A stretch of 20,395 nucleotides of DNA from contig CAKPCJ010000020.1 in assembly GCA_934141575.1 (NCBI GenBank), positions 1-20,395 on the forward strand. Direction: 5' to 3'. The notes below the pieces were generated by a model. The model was not told the origin of the DNA. It saw nothing but the letters and a program-made list of their open reading frames with translations, and did no database searches. The position numbers and the translations under genes are program-made. Shown piece by piece: positions 1 through 6,182 of this stretch (position 1 is its first letter; each line of letters opens with the position of its first letter). This DNA comes from an uncultured Bacilli bacterium (GTDB lineage Bacteria > Bacillota_I > Bacilli_A > RF39 > UBA660).

Positions 1-404
1 TCATCTTTTACTATATCACTATCTGTTATTGATGCTGCTTCTTTTGATGTCTTTAACTTCCATCCATCTCCATGAGCTTCTATTACTGTATATGTATATT
101 TGCCATTATCTCTTGTTACTTTTATCTTACCTGTATAATTATTAGCTGAATCCATATTTATACTAGAAAAATCTACTGTTGCTTCATTATTACTCCAAGT
201 AATTCCTTCATCTTCTCCTATTTCACTTAACGCCACTTGGTTTTTTAATCCTTCTACATACATTAATACCTGATTTTTAAATGTACTTCTTTTTGCTTTA
301 TCTAATACTCCTAATATTGTTGGTGCTGCGATTAACAATATTACTGCTAATATTGCTATTACAGTTAATAGTTCTATTAATGTAAATCCCTTATTCTTTT
401 TCAT
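1..404 (-). CDS. Type IV pilin / pseudopilin-like protein (3' end outside window)
   Basis: This reading frame opens with ATG at 402-404 and stays open to the window edge, giving 134 codons with no stop. The N-terminus is a classic class III (prepilin) signal: a short Lys/Asn leader, then K-G/FTLIELL with the predicted prepilin-peptidase cut after Gly6, Phe at +1 and Glu at +5 of the mature protein. A hydrophobic helix follows to about residue 32. The rest, about residues 50-134, is a polar, probably beta-rich head. Proteins of this type assemble into type IV pili or competence/secretion pseudopili and need a prepilin peptidase and an assembly ATPase, neither of which is visible here. The ribosome binding site AGGAGG (410-415) lies 5 bases before the ATG. 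The prepilin assignment is secure; the subtype (major pilin, ComGC-like or other) cannot be decided from the part seen. Confidence 0.88.
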   Translation of the reverse strand, partial: MKKNKGFTLIELLTVIAILAVILLIAAPTILGVLDKAKRSTFKNQVLMYVEGLKNQVALSEIGEDEGITWSNNEATVDFSSINMDSANNYTGKIKVTRDNGKYTYTVIEAHGDGWKLKTSKEAASITDSDIVKD

Positions 405-411
405 TTACTCC

Positions 412-433
412 TCCTATATTAATAATTATAGGA
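412..433 (-). repeat. Inverted repeat overlapping the pilin ribosome binding site
   Basis: A perfect 7-bp inverted repeat (TCCTATA and TATAGGA on the minus strand, 8-base loop) covers the first four bases of the AGGAGG ribosome binding site. In the mRNA it could partly hide the site. The pairing is visible in the sequence; a regulatory role is inference, and A+T-rich stems of this size also arise by chance. Confidence 0.4.
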
Positions 434-533
434 TATTTTATATTTTTTAGGTGGTTTATAATATTCTTTTTTCAACAATTATAAATTTCTACTTTACACT
501 TATTATTCCCATACATTTACTAGTTTATTGCAT

Positions 534-574
534 AAAAAAAGGCATAAATTGTATTTCAAATTTATAACCTTTTT
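534..574 (-). terminator. Rho-independent terminator after spoIIIAH-like gene
   Basis: On the minus strand, just after the TAG stop at 575-577, AAAAAGG pairs with CCTTTTT and ATAAATT pairs with AATTTAT across one small internal bulge. The descending arm merges into a run of Ts. It separates the spoIIIAH-like gene from the pilin gene. Confidence 0.75.
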
Positions 575-1072
575 CTAGCTTTGAAATTTAACTGAAATAT
601 ACATTTTATCAGTAAACTCTTCCTGGATACTTCTCATTATATTATTGGCAAGTTCTGCAGAATGTTCCTCACCAGCAACAACAACTCTTATTTGATTATT
701 ATCTATTTTAACATAGCAATTTTTACCAAATTTTTCAGTTATTTTAGATTCTAATTTTTCTTCTGTTCCCTGATTTAACGTAAGAGCCTTTAGTTGTTCA
801 TACGCATTATTTTTTTCATCAACAGTGGCATCCAAACTAGTTAAAACCGCCTGTAAATCTTCCCTTTGTGACAAAACTTCTTCTTCTTTAGCAACTCTAA
901 GAGCCACCAATATATCACTTTCCTCAATTGTAGTTTGAACTGCTAAATCTTTATTATTTGTATAATTTCCGTTATTGCTTACTAAAATTTCACTAGGCAT
1001 AGTTATATAATATACACTAAGAACCAATATAAGACTAAACAACGTAATAAACCATAAACTTTGCTTATTCAT
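575..1072 (-). CDS. spoIIIAH: SpoIIIAH-like single-pass membrane protein
   Basis: This 165-residue protein resembles stage III sporulation protein AH. It has a short polar N-terminus, one transmembrane helix at about residues 6-24 of the LWFITLFSLILVLSVYY type, a polar linker, a helical stretch (about 50-95), and a C-terminal alpha/beta domain (about 100-165) like the YscJ/FliF ring-building fold. In Bacillus, SpoIIIAH in the mother-cell membrane pairs with SpoIIQ in the forespore to form the channel feeding the engulfed spore. The protein is shorter than the roughly 218 residues of B. subtilis SpoIIIAH, mostly in the linker. Normally the gene ends the eight-gene spoIIIA operon. Here it stands alone between terminators at 1141-1174 and 534-574, so it needs its own promoter. 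The family call is from recognised sequence pattern; function in this organism is inferred. Confidence 0.8.
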   Translation of the reverse strand: MNKQSLWFITLFSLILVLSVYYITMPSEILVSNNGNYTNNKDLAVQTTIEESDILVALRVAKEEEVLSQREDLQAVLTSLDATVDEKNNAYEQLKALTLNQGTEEKLESKITEKFGKNCYVKIDNNQIRVVVAGEEHSAELANNIMRSIQEEFTDKMYISVKFQS

Positions 1073-1101
1073 ATGTACCCTCTTTTCTAAATTTCTAATA
1101 A

Positions 1102-1130
1102 AATATATGAAAAAAATACAGTATTATTAC
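1102..1130 (-). promoter_or_regulatory. Possible sigma-E-like promoter for spoIIIAH-like gene
   Basis: On the minus strand GTAATAAT (1123-1130), 13 bases, then CATATATT (1102-1109) resembles the sporulation sigma-E pattern (KTMATATT and CATACAMT), matching 7 of 8 and 6 of 8 positions. The predicted start lies about 20 bases before the gene. The surrounding DNA is very A+T-rich, so a chance match is quite possible. Confidence 0.3.
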
Positions 1131-1140
1131 AACTTTGTAA

Positions 1141-1174
1141 AAATTAAAAAATTGAATAATTAGTTATTCAATTT
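1141..1174 (-). terminator. Rho-independent terminator after tgt
   Basis: A perfect 11-bp stem (AAATTGAATAA with TTATTCAATTT; arms 1164-1174 and 1149-1159) with a 4-base loop is followed on the minus strand by a T-rich tract. The TGA stop codon of tgt (1168-1170) lies inside the first arm. Confidence 0.88.
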
Positions 1175-2283
1175 CTATTAAAGTAATCATTTAAAAATTT
1201 TTCTTTATACTCCAAAAAACAATCATTTTTAATAGACTCTCTAATTTCTTCAGTAAGTCTAATTAAAAACCTAATATTATGTATTGATAAAAGTCTTGCA
1301 CCAAACGTTTCATTTGCAACTATCAAATGTCTTATATAAGCTTTTGTATAATGTTTACATGCATAACAATCACATGACTCTTCTATAGGAGTAAAATCCT
1401 CTTTATATTTAGAATTTCTAATATTTGTTTTACCATGATGAGTAAATGCATTACCATGCCTTGCTATTCTAGTTGGAAGAACACAATCAAACATATCAAC
1501 GCCTCGCTCAACGCCTTCCAAAATATCTTCTGGTTCCCCAACTCCCATTAAATATCTAGGTTTATCAGTAGGTAAATAATCTATACAATAATCTATTTGT
1601 TCGTACATTTCCTTCTTACCTTCACCAACGCTAACTCCACCTATCGAATATCCATCAAAATTCATCTTAACAGTTTCAATTGCGCTGTATTTTCTCAATT
1701 CTTTATGAGATGATCCCTGAACTATTCCAAACAAAGACTGATTAGGATTACTATGAACATCTTTTCCTCTTTTAGCCCATCTTAAAGTCCTTTCAACCGA
1801 ATTCTTAGCATATTCATAAGTAGAAGGATAAGGAATACACTCATCAAAACTCATAGCTATATCACTATCCAATTTATTTTGTATTTGTATAGAAAGTTCT
1901 GGAGTTAAAAATAACTTTTTGCCATCTATATGACTTTTAAATGTAACTCCTTCTTCTTTTATATCTTTTGGTTTAGCAAGAGAAAACACTTGAAAGCCAC
2001 CACTATCTGTTAAAATTGGTCCATCATAATTCATAAATTTATGTAATCCGCCAGCTTTATTAACAATGTCTTCACCAGGTCTAAGCCATAAATGATATGT
2101 ATTTGAAAGAATAACTGCACTATTCATATCTTTAAGTTCTTCAGGAGACAATGTTTTAACTGTAGCTTGAGTTCCAACAGGCATAAACATTGGTGTATCA
2201 AACGAACCATAGTTTGTATGTAATATTCCAAGTCTAGCTTTACTTCTTTCATCTTTCTTTACTAAATCATATTTTATTTTCAT
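1168..2283 (-). CDS. tgt: Bacterial tRNA-guanine transglycosylase
   Basis: This enzyme swaps guanine-34 in the anticodon of GUN-decoding tRNAs for preQ1, the entry step of queuosine formation on tRNA. At 371 residues it has the usual family length. Diagnostic elements are the general-base Asp93 in LTDSGGFQ, the substrate-binding stretch FGIVQG (185-190), the GGVSVGE loop (215-221), and the nucleophile Asp266 in DCVLPTRIARHG. The zinc site is C304-x-C306-x2-C309 plus His335. The start ATG is preceded by AAAGGA. The next enzyme of the pathway, queA, lies upstream with one unrelated gene between them. The two-gene queA-tgt order is common in Firmicutes and continues the ruvA-ruvB-queA-tgt cluster. 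All active-site and zinc residues are present, so it should be active. Confidence 0.97.
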   Translation of the reverse strand: MKIKYDLVKKDERSKARLGILHTNYGSFDTPMFMPVGTQATVKTLSPEELKDMNSAVILSNTYHLWLRPGEDIVNKAGGLHKFMNYDGPILTDSGGFQVFSLAKPKDIKEEGVTFKSHIDGKKLFLTPELSIQIQNKLDSDIAMSFDECIPYPSTYEYAKNSVERTLRWAKRGKDVHSNPNQSLFGIVQGSSHKELRKYSAIETVKMNFDGYSIGGVSVGEGKKEMYEQIDYCIDYLPTDKPRYLMGVGEPEDILEGVERGVDMFDCVLPTRIARHGNAFTHHGKTNIRNSKYKEDFTPIEESCDCYACKHYTKAYIRHLIVANETFGARLLSIHNIRFLIRLTEEIRESIKNDCFLEYKEKFLNDYFNRN

Positions 2284-2300
2284 ATTAGTTCCTTTCTAAA

Positions 2301-2321
2301 GAAAAAACTGCATATGCAGTT
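2301..2321 (-). terminator. Hairpin terminator/attenuator between the coiled-coil gene and tgt
   Basis: A perfect 16-base palindrome (AACTGCATATGCAGTT, 2306-2321) is followed on the minus strand by a T-rich run. Its first two bases belong to the TAA stop of the upstream gene. It lies only about 20 bases before the tgt start, so it may act as a partial terminator rather than end the operon; no clear tgt promoter is visible after it. Confidence 0.6.
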
Positions 2322-3093
2322 ATTCATTATTGTCAGCGTTAAAAATATTAGCTAAATTAGCTTTTGCTTGCTCAAATGTTTTAATTGTATCCATTATTTT
2401 ATCCCTTAAAGCTAATAATCTTTCTTCTTCTTCATCTAAATGGATTCTTTCATTAGATAAATTTTCCATTTCTTCTCTTTTATAAGCCTCAAACTCTTCT
2501 CTTTCTTTTTCTAATTGAACTCTCTCTTGTATATTTTCTTGATTTTTTCTACTTACACTTACTTTAGCAACTCTAATAGATTCAATTAAAGATTTTTGTA
2601 ATGTTTCAATTTCAACATTTCTTTCGCTTATTTCGCTAACCTTTACAGATGACTCTTCCAAGAATGAATCAGTTACATCATCAAAGTCAGAAGCAACTTC
2701 TTCTTTTGTTTCTTCAACTGGAGATTCATCCACTTCTTCCTTAATACTTTCACTTTCTTGAATAACTTCATTTACTATGCTCTTAGTTTCTTTAAACATT
2801 GCCATTTCTAATACTTTGCATCTAACTATATATGTATCTATATCATAATTTTCAGCCATTAGCTTAATATTTCTATTATACATATTATAATCTTTTAAGA
2901 ATTCATCATCATCTGGAAAATAAAGATTGCCAATAAATACTATTCTTTCATCCTCCGATGTAAATTCTTTCTTTTTTTCATCAACTAATTGACTTTTTTC
3001 TTCTTTTTCAGTATTAGTAATAGCTAATTCTTTAGCTTGTTCCTTTATTTCTAAATATCTTTCTCTTGTTATTCTATTAAATCCTGACATCAA
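2320..3093 (-). CDS. Coiled-coil, Glu-rich protein of unknown function
   Basis: I do not recognise this 257-residue protein. Visible parts are a short basic-acidic N-terminal region; a segment at about 50-105 with mixed hydrophobic content that could fold (FIGNLYFPDDDEF and the following helix); a very acidic low-complexity stretch (about 108-150); and a long charged coiled coil rich in Glu, Lys and Arg (about 155-245). It has no signal peptide or membrane helix, so it is probably cytoplasmic and may be a scaffold or assembly protein. It sits between queA and tgt, a pair usually adjacent. The first in-frame start is TTG (3091-3093), immediately followed by ATG (3088-3090); the AAGGAG at 3104-3109 is 10 or 13 bases away, so the choice is uncertain. 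An ATG at 3095-3097 is better spaced but opens only a six-codon frame. Confidence 0.75.
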   Translation of the reverse strand: MMSGFNRITRERYLEIKEQAKELAITNTEKEEKSQLVDEKKKEFTSEDERIVFIGNLYFPDDDEFLKDYNMYNRNIKLMAENYDIDTYIVRCKVLEMAMFKETKSIVNEVIQESESIKEEVDESPVEETKEEVASDFDDVTDSFLEESSVKVSEISERNVEIETLQKSLIESIRVAKVSVSRKNQENIQERVQLEKEREEFEAYKREEMENLSNERIHLDEEEERLLALRDKIMDTIKTFEQAKANLANIFNADNNE

Positions 3094-3160
3094 TCATCAC
3101 CCACTCCTTAAACCACATTATATACTTTTTTTCATCAATGCACAACATTTTTTACCACTT

Positions 3161-4186
3161 TTAATGAATAAACATGCTATCACCAAAAGAGAAAAATCTA
3201 TAATTATACTTTATAGCTTCTTTGTATGCATTCATAATTATTTCCTTACTACTAAATGCGCTAACTAGCATCAACAATGTTGATTTAGGCAAATGAAAAT
3301 TAGTTATCAATGCGTCAACAGCCTTAAACGTATATCCAGGATATATAAATATATCTGTTTGTCCATGGCAAGCTTTAAATAAGCCATATTTTGAATATAC
3401 TGTTTCCAAAACTCTAACTGTTGTAGTTCCAACACTGATTATTCTTTTACCATTTTTCTTAGCAAAATTTAATTTATCAGCAACATCACTAGACATAAAA
3501 TATTCTTCAGTATGCATTTTGTGTTTAGTAACATCTTCAACATTGACCGGTCTAAAAGTACCAAGCCCTACGTGTAGTGTAACATACAATATTTCTACTC
3601 CCTTTTCTTTTATTTTTTCAAGCAAATCAGGGGTAAAATGTAGCCCTGCCGTTGGAGCTGCAGCAGATCCTAAATTTTTAGCATACACAGTTTGATACCT
3701 ATCTTTATCCTTTAGTTTTTCATGAATATATGGTGGAAGAGGCATTTCACCCAACTTGTCCAATATTTCCAAAAGTATTCCTTCATATATAAAAGTAAAT
3801 CGTCTAATTCCCTCTTCACCAATAAAATTACACTCAGCCTTCAATAAACCATCACCAAATGAAATAACATCACCAATATGAACTCTTTTAGCAGGTTTTA
3901 CCAAACACTCAAATTCGTTATCAGACATTTCTTTTAATATCAATATTTCTATAACTGCTCCCGTTGTTTGCTTTATACCGGTAAGTCTAGCCGGTATAAC
4001 TTTTGTATCATTCAATACCAATACATCGTTACTAGTCAAATAATCACAAATATCATTAAAAGATTTATGATCAATTTCTCCAGTTTTTTTATTCAAACTC
4101 ATCATTTTAGAACTATCGCGTTTTTCAAGTGGCGTTTGCGCTATTAAATGCTCTGGCAATTCATAATCAAAATCATCTGTTTTCAT
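3161..4186 (-). CDS. queA: S-adenosylmethionine:tRNA ribosyltransferase-isomerase
   Basis: QueA moves the ribosyl group of S-adenosylmethionine onto preQ1 in tRNA and rearranges it to epoxyqueuosine, acting after Tgt. From the chosen start it is 341 residues, the normal family length. Typical elements are FDYELPEHLIAQ at the N-terminus (about 6-17), VLNDTKVIPARL (about 57-68), MPLPPYI (148-154), AAPTAGLHF (176-184), LHVGLGTFRPV (204-214) and KMHTEEY (223-229). An in-frame GTG 39 bases upstream would add 13 residues unlike the family, and it overlaps the likely -10 box, so ATG 4184-4186 is preferred. Unlike in Bacillus, the gene is separated from ruvB by a small cysteine-rich gene and its terminator, and from tgt by a coiled-coil gene. 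Confidence 0.96.
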   Translation of the reverse strand: MKTDDFDYELPEHLIAQTPLEKRDSSKMMSLNKKTGEIDHKSFNDICDYLTSNDVLVLNDTKVIPARLTGIKQTTGAVIEILILKEMSDNEFECLVKPAKRVHIGDVISFGDGLLKAECNFIGEEGIRRFTFIYEGILLEILDKLGEMPLPPYIHEKLKDKDRYQTVYAKNLGSAAAPTAGLHFTPDLLEKIKEKGVEILYVTLHVGLGTFRPVNVEDVTKHKMHTEEYFMSSDVADKLNFAKKNGKRIISVGTTTVRVLETVYSKYGLFKACHGQTDIFIYPGYTFKAVDALITNFHLPKSTLLMLVSAFSSKEIIMNAYKEAIKYNYRFFSFGDSMFIH

Positions 4187-4215
4187 TCTTTCACCATTCC
4201 TTAAATACAACATAT

Positions 4216-4224
4216 ATTGTAACA
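4216..4224 (-). promoter_or_regulatory. Extended -10 promoter of queA
   Basis: TGT directly followed by TACAAT on the minus strand makes an extended -10 box (TGnTAYAAT), with no good -35 box. The predicted start at about 4209 lies some 23 bases before the queA ATG and after the upstream terminator, which fits a queA promoter and rules out the longer queA frame. Confidence 0.5.
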
Positions 4225-4233
4225 CATTTAAAT

Positions 4234-4257
4234 AAAAAAAGTCACATTTTGTGACTT
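4234..4257 (-). terminator. Rho-independent terminator after the Cys-rich gene
   Basis: An 8-bp stem (AAGTCACA with TGTGACTT, 3-base loop; arms 4250-4257 and 4239-4246) is followed by an unbroken T run on the minus strand. It ends the Cys-rich gene, and any ruvAB read-through, before queA. Confidence 0.88.
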
Positions 4258-4268
4258 AATATACCTAA

Positions 4269-4430
4269 TTACTCTTCTTCACAACAACAATCGCAATTGC
4301 ATCTTTCTTCTTCGCAAGACTCACAATCGCATTCACATTCATCTTCGCAACAACATTCTCTTTCTTCGCATTCACATGAAGTACAAGTACATTCTTTTTC
4401 ATCTTTACAAGAACATAATTCTTTTTCCAT
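4269..4430 (-). CDS. 18-cysteine, metallothionein-like small protein
   Basis: This 53-residue frame runs from ATG 4428-4430 to TAA 4269-4271. Cysteines are at 6, 8, 14, 16, 19, 21, 26, 27, 28, 32, 34, 36, 39, 44, 46, 48, 49 and 50, i.e. 18 of 53 residues, mostly as C-x-C and C-C-C. Nearly all other positions are Glu, Asp, Lys or Arg, and the only hydrophobic residue after the start Met is one Leu. This composition resembles metallothioneins, which bind Zn, Cu(I) or Cd in thiolate clusters, but I cannot match it to a named family. Both TGT and TGC codons are used, so it is not a simple trinucleotide repeat. Expression signals are complete: promoter (4472-4500), AAGGAG (4438-4443) 7 bases before the ATG, and a terminator (4234-4257). 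Metal storage or detoxification is inference from composition; a redox or structural role is possible. Confidence 0.75.
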   Translation of the reverse strand: MEKELCSCKDEKECTCTSCECEERECCCEDECECDCESCEEERCNCDCCCEEE

Positions 4431-4447
4431 TTTAACACTCCTTTTTA

Positions 4448-4465
4448 GTAATTGTTATCAATTAC
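4448..4465 (-). repeat. Inverted repeat at start of Cys-rich gene mRNA (possible operator)
   Basis: A perfect 7-bp inverted repeat (GTAATTG, 4 bases, CAATTAC) lies between the -10 box and the ribosome binding site, at about the predicted transcription start. It could be an operator for a metal-responsive repressor or a 5' stabilising hairpin. The symmetry is seen; the role is inferred. Confidence 0.5.
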
Positions 4466-4471
4466 ACTTAC

Positions 4472-4500
4472 ATTATATGTTATAGCCTAAATATTGTCTA
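4472..4500 (-). promoter_or_regulatory. Sigma-A promoter of the Cys-rich gene
   Basis: On the minus strand, TAGACA (4495-4500; 5 of 6 to consensus), a 17-base spacer and a perfect TATAAT (4472-4477). The -35 box starts only four bases past the ruvB stop codon, so the small gene can be transcribed independently of ruvAB. Confidence 0.75.
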
Positions 4501-4504
4501 CAAT

Positions 4505-5506
4505 TTATTCAAACTTTTTGGGAATAGGCAAATTCAAATGCTCAAATGCCTTCTTTGTTACCATTCTTCCACGAGGAGTTCTTTTAAGTAACCCCGTTTG
4601 AAGCAAATATGGTTCATACACATCCTCAATCGTGGTTTGTTCTTCACCTATGGAACTAGCTATTGCCTCTATTCCAACAGGACCCCCATTAAACTTTTCA
4701 ATAATTGACTTCAATAAATGATAATCTGTATCATCAAGTCCTAATTTATCAACTTTTAATTTATCAAGAGCAAGATTAGCAATATCTTTAGTGATAATTC
4801 CATCGCCCATTACTAAAGCAAAATCCCTAACTCTCTTAAATAATCTATTAGCTATTCTAGGAGTTCCTCTACTTCTAGCTGCAAGTTCTCTTGCAGCTTC
4901 ACTATCAATCTCACAATCTAAAACTTTACTAGTACGATTAACAATTTGTTCAAGCTCATCTATAGAATAATAATTTAATTTAGAAACTATACCAAATCTA
5001 TCTCTTAATGGACTCGTTAAATCTCCTGCTCTAGTAGTAGCGCCAACTAAAGTAAAATGTGGCAAATCAATTGTAATATTTCTTGCAGAAGCATCATTTC
5101 CAACAATTATATCCAATTTAAAATCTTCCATTGCCGGATACAAAATTTCCTCAATAAATCTAGGTATTCTATGTATTTCATCAATAAATAACACATCATT
5201 TTCTTCCAAAGTAGACAATAGTGCAGCCAAATCACCTTGTTTTTCTATTGAAGGACCACTAGCGGTTTTAATATTGCTACCCATTTCTTTAGCTATTATA
5301 TAAGCTAACGTTGTCTTACCTAATCCAGGAGGGCCATATAATAAAACATGATCTAAGGCTTCTCCTCTAATTTTAGCTGCTTGCATAAATATAGCTAAAT
5401 TTTCTTTTACTTCACTTTGTCCAATATATTCATCAAGTACACCAGGTCTAAGCATAACTTCCGAATTATCAGTTTCTAATTCATCACCAGTTAGTATTCT
5501 ATTCAA
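4505..5506 (-). CDS. ruvB: Holliday junction branch migration ATPase RuvB
   Basis: RuvB is the AAA+ motor that, as hexamers on RuvA, drives branch migration of Holliday junctions in recombination repair. Seen are Walker A GPPGLGKT (about residues 58-65), Walker B LFIDE (about 106-110), sensor 1 GATT, the arginine finger in PLRDRFG, and the C-terminal winged helix ending near TPRGRMVT. The 5'-most start is GTG at 5513-5515, overlapping the ruvA stop as GTGA, but it has no spaced ribosome binding site. GAGGTGAT (5511-5518), an excellent anti-Shine-Dalgarno match, sits 4-5 bases before TTG 5504-5506. Starting there gives 333 residues, close to B. subtilis RuvB (334). The gene is cotranscribed with ruvA. 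Firmicutes use RecU rather than RuvC as resolvase; neither is in this window. Confidence 0.97.
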   Translation of the reverse strand: MNRILTGDELETDNSEVMLRPGVLDEYIGQSEVKENLAIFMQAAKIRGEALDHVLLYGPPGLGKTTLAYIIAKEMGSNIKTASGPSIEKQGDLAALLSTLEENDVLFIDEIHRIPRFIEEILYPAMEDFKLDIIVGNDASARNITIDLPHFTLVGATTRAGDLTSPLRDRFGIVSKLNYYSIDELEQIVNRTSKVLDCEIDSEAARELAARSRGTPRIANRLFKRVRDFALVMGDGIITKDIANLALDKLKVDKLGLDDTDYHLLKSIIEKFNGGPVGIEAIASSIGEEQTTIEDVYEPYLLQTGLLKRTPRGRMVTKKAFEHLNLPIPKKFE

Positions 5507-5511
5507 CTTTA

Positions 5512-6060
5512 TCACCTCAACATCAATTTTAATGCTTCTTTAATTTGATTTTCCAATTTTTCTGACTTAACATTAGGTACTACTTTTTTAATATCAGCTG
5601 TTTTGTACCCAAGTGCTTTTAACGCATCTACAAGTTCCTCATTAAGAACAATGTTATTATCTGAATTAGAAGTCAATTTTCCCTTCAAATCTAGTATAAT
5701 TTGTCTTGCAACTTTATCGCCAATTTTGGGAAACTTTTTTAAATAGTTAACATTTTCTTCTTCTATTGCAGAAACTATATCTTGCCTATTTCCAGTTGCT
5801 AACATTGGCATAGCCATTTTACATCCTAGTCCTTTAACATTAATAAGTTTTAAAAATAACAGTTTATCTTCCTTAGTTTTAAAACCGTACAAACTATTTT
5901 CATCTTCCCTTATTTGTTGATATATATACATTTTTACTTCTTCACCTATTTTAAATGAATAAGGATTTGACGTATATATCATATATCCTATTCCATTATT
6001 ATCTAACACAATATAATCGCTTTCAACATCTTTAATTACTCCAAAAATATACTCGTACAT
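5512..6060 (-). CDS. ruvA: Holliday junction DNA-binding protein RuvA
   Basis: RuvA tetramers hold the four-way junction in a square-planar form and recruit RuvB. At 182 residues the length is slightly below the usual 190-205. The N-terminal OB domain covers about 1-62, with the acidic-pin region E52-D53-E54 before LYGF. Two helix-hairpin-helix motifs follow at about 71-90 (VKGLGCKMAM) and 106-125 (FPKIGDKVARQI). After a short Asn-rich linker the C-terminal three-helix domain that contacts RuvB spans about 139-181 (LVDALKALGYK). The GGTGAT ribosome binding site lies just before the ATG, and the promoter carries an SOS box. The stop TGA lies within the ribosome binding region of ruvB, suggesting tight coupling. 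Confidence 0.97.
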   Translation of the reverse strand: MYEYIFGVIKDVESDYIVLDNNGIGYMIYTSNPYSFKIGEEVKMYIYQQIREDENSLYGFKTKEDKLLFLKLINVKGLGCKMAMPMLATGNRQDIVSAIEEENVNYLKKFPKIGDKVARQIILDLKGKLTSNSDNNIVLNEELVDALKALGYKTADIKKVVPNVKSEKLENQIKEALKLMLR

Positions 6061-6075
6061 ATTATCACCACTACA

Positions 6076-6104
6076 AGTATAACATGAAAAAAACGCTTTG
6101 TGAA
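6076..6104 (-). promoter_or_regulatory. Sigma-A promoter of ruvAB
   Basis: On the minus strand TTCACA (6099-6104; 5 of 6), a 17-base spacer and TATACT (6076-6081; 5 of 6) with an extended TG one base upstream. The -35 box overlaps the LexA box, as expected for SOS repression. Confidence 0.75.
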
Positions 6105-6114
6105 CAAATGTTCT
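6101..6114. promoter_or_regulatory. LexA (DinR) SOS box
   Basis: TGAACAAATGTTCT contains the complete Gram-positive SOS core GAACRNRYGTTC (consensus CGAACRNRYGTTYG) and departs only at the outermost bases. It overlaps the -35 box of ruvAB and lies in the 122-base gap shared with the divergent 298-residue gene. ruvAB belongs to the LexA regulon in B. subtilis. Confidence 0.82.
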
Positions 6115-6149
6115 TAAATTTATTTTTTTTGTTCAAATGAAAAATTTTA

Positions 6150-6158
6150 TGATATACT
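6150..6158 (+). promoter_or_regulatory. Extended -10 promoter of the divergent 298-residue gene
   Basis: TGA followed by TATACT (6153-6158) forms an extended -10 box; the -35 region is poor. The ribosome binding site AAGGGG (6167-6172) lies 10 bases before the ATG. The LexA box is about 40 bases upstream of the -10 box, too far for simple occlusion. Confidence 0.45.
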
Positions 6159-6182
6159 AATATTTCAAGGGGAAGAAGTAGT

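Noticed and set aside
3117..3140. TATAAT-type promoter before the 257-residue coiled-coil gene
   Set aside because: A TATAAT is present at 3117-3122 with a poor TTGTGC 17 bases upstream, but the predicted start would fall almost on the ribosome binding site. Transcription from queA is as likely.
4297..4485. Plus-strand frame encoding a Ser/His/Gln-rich 62-residue product
   Set aside because: It is the antisense shadow of the 18-Cys gene: its Ser/His/Gln composition is what reversed Cys/Glu codons give, it lacks a ribosome binding site, and the minus strand has full expression signals.
6128..6142. Second SOS box near the plus-strand promoter (GTTCAAATGAA region)
   Set aside because: It has only one half-site; the paired GAAC/GTTC spacing is not met.
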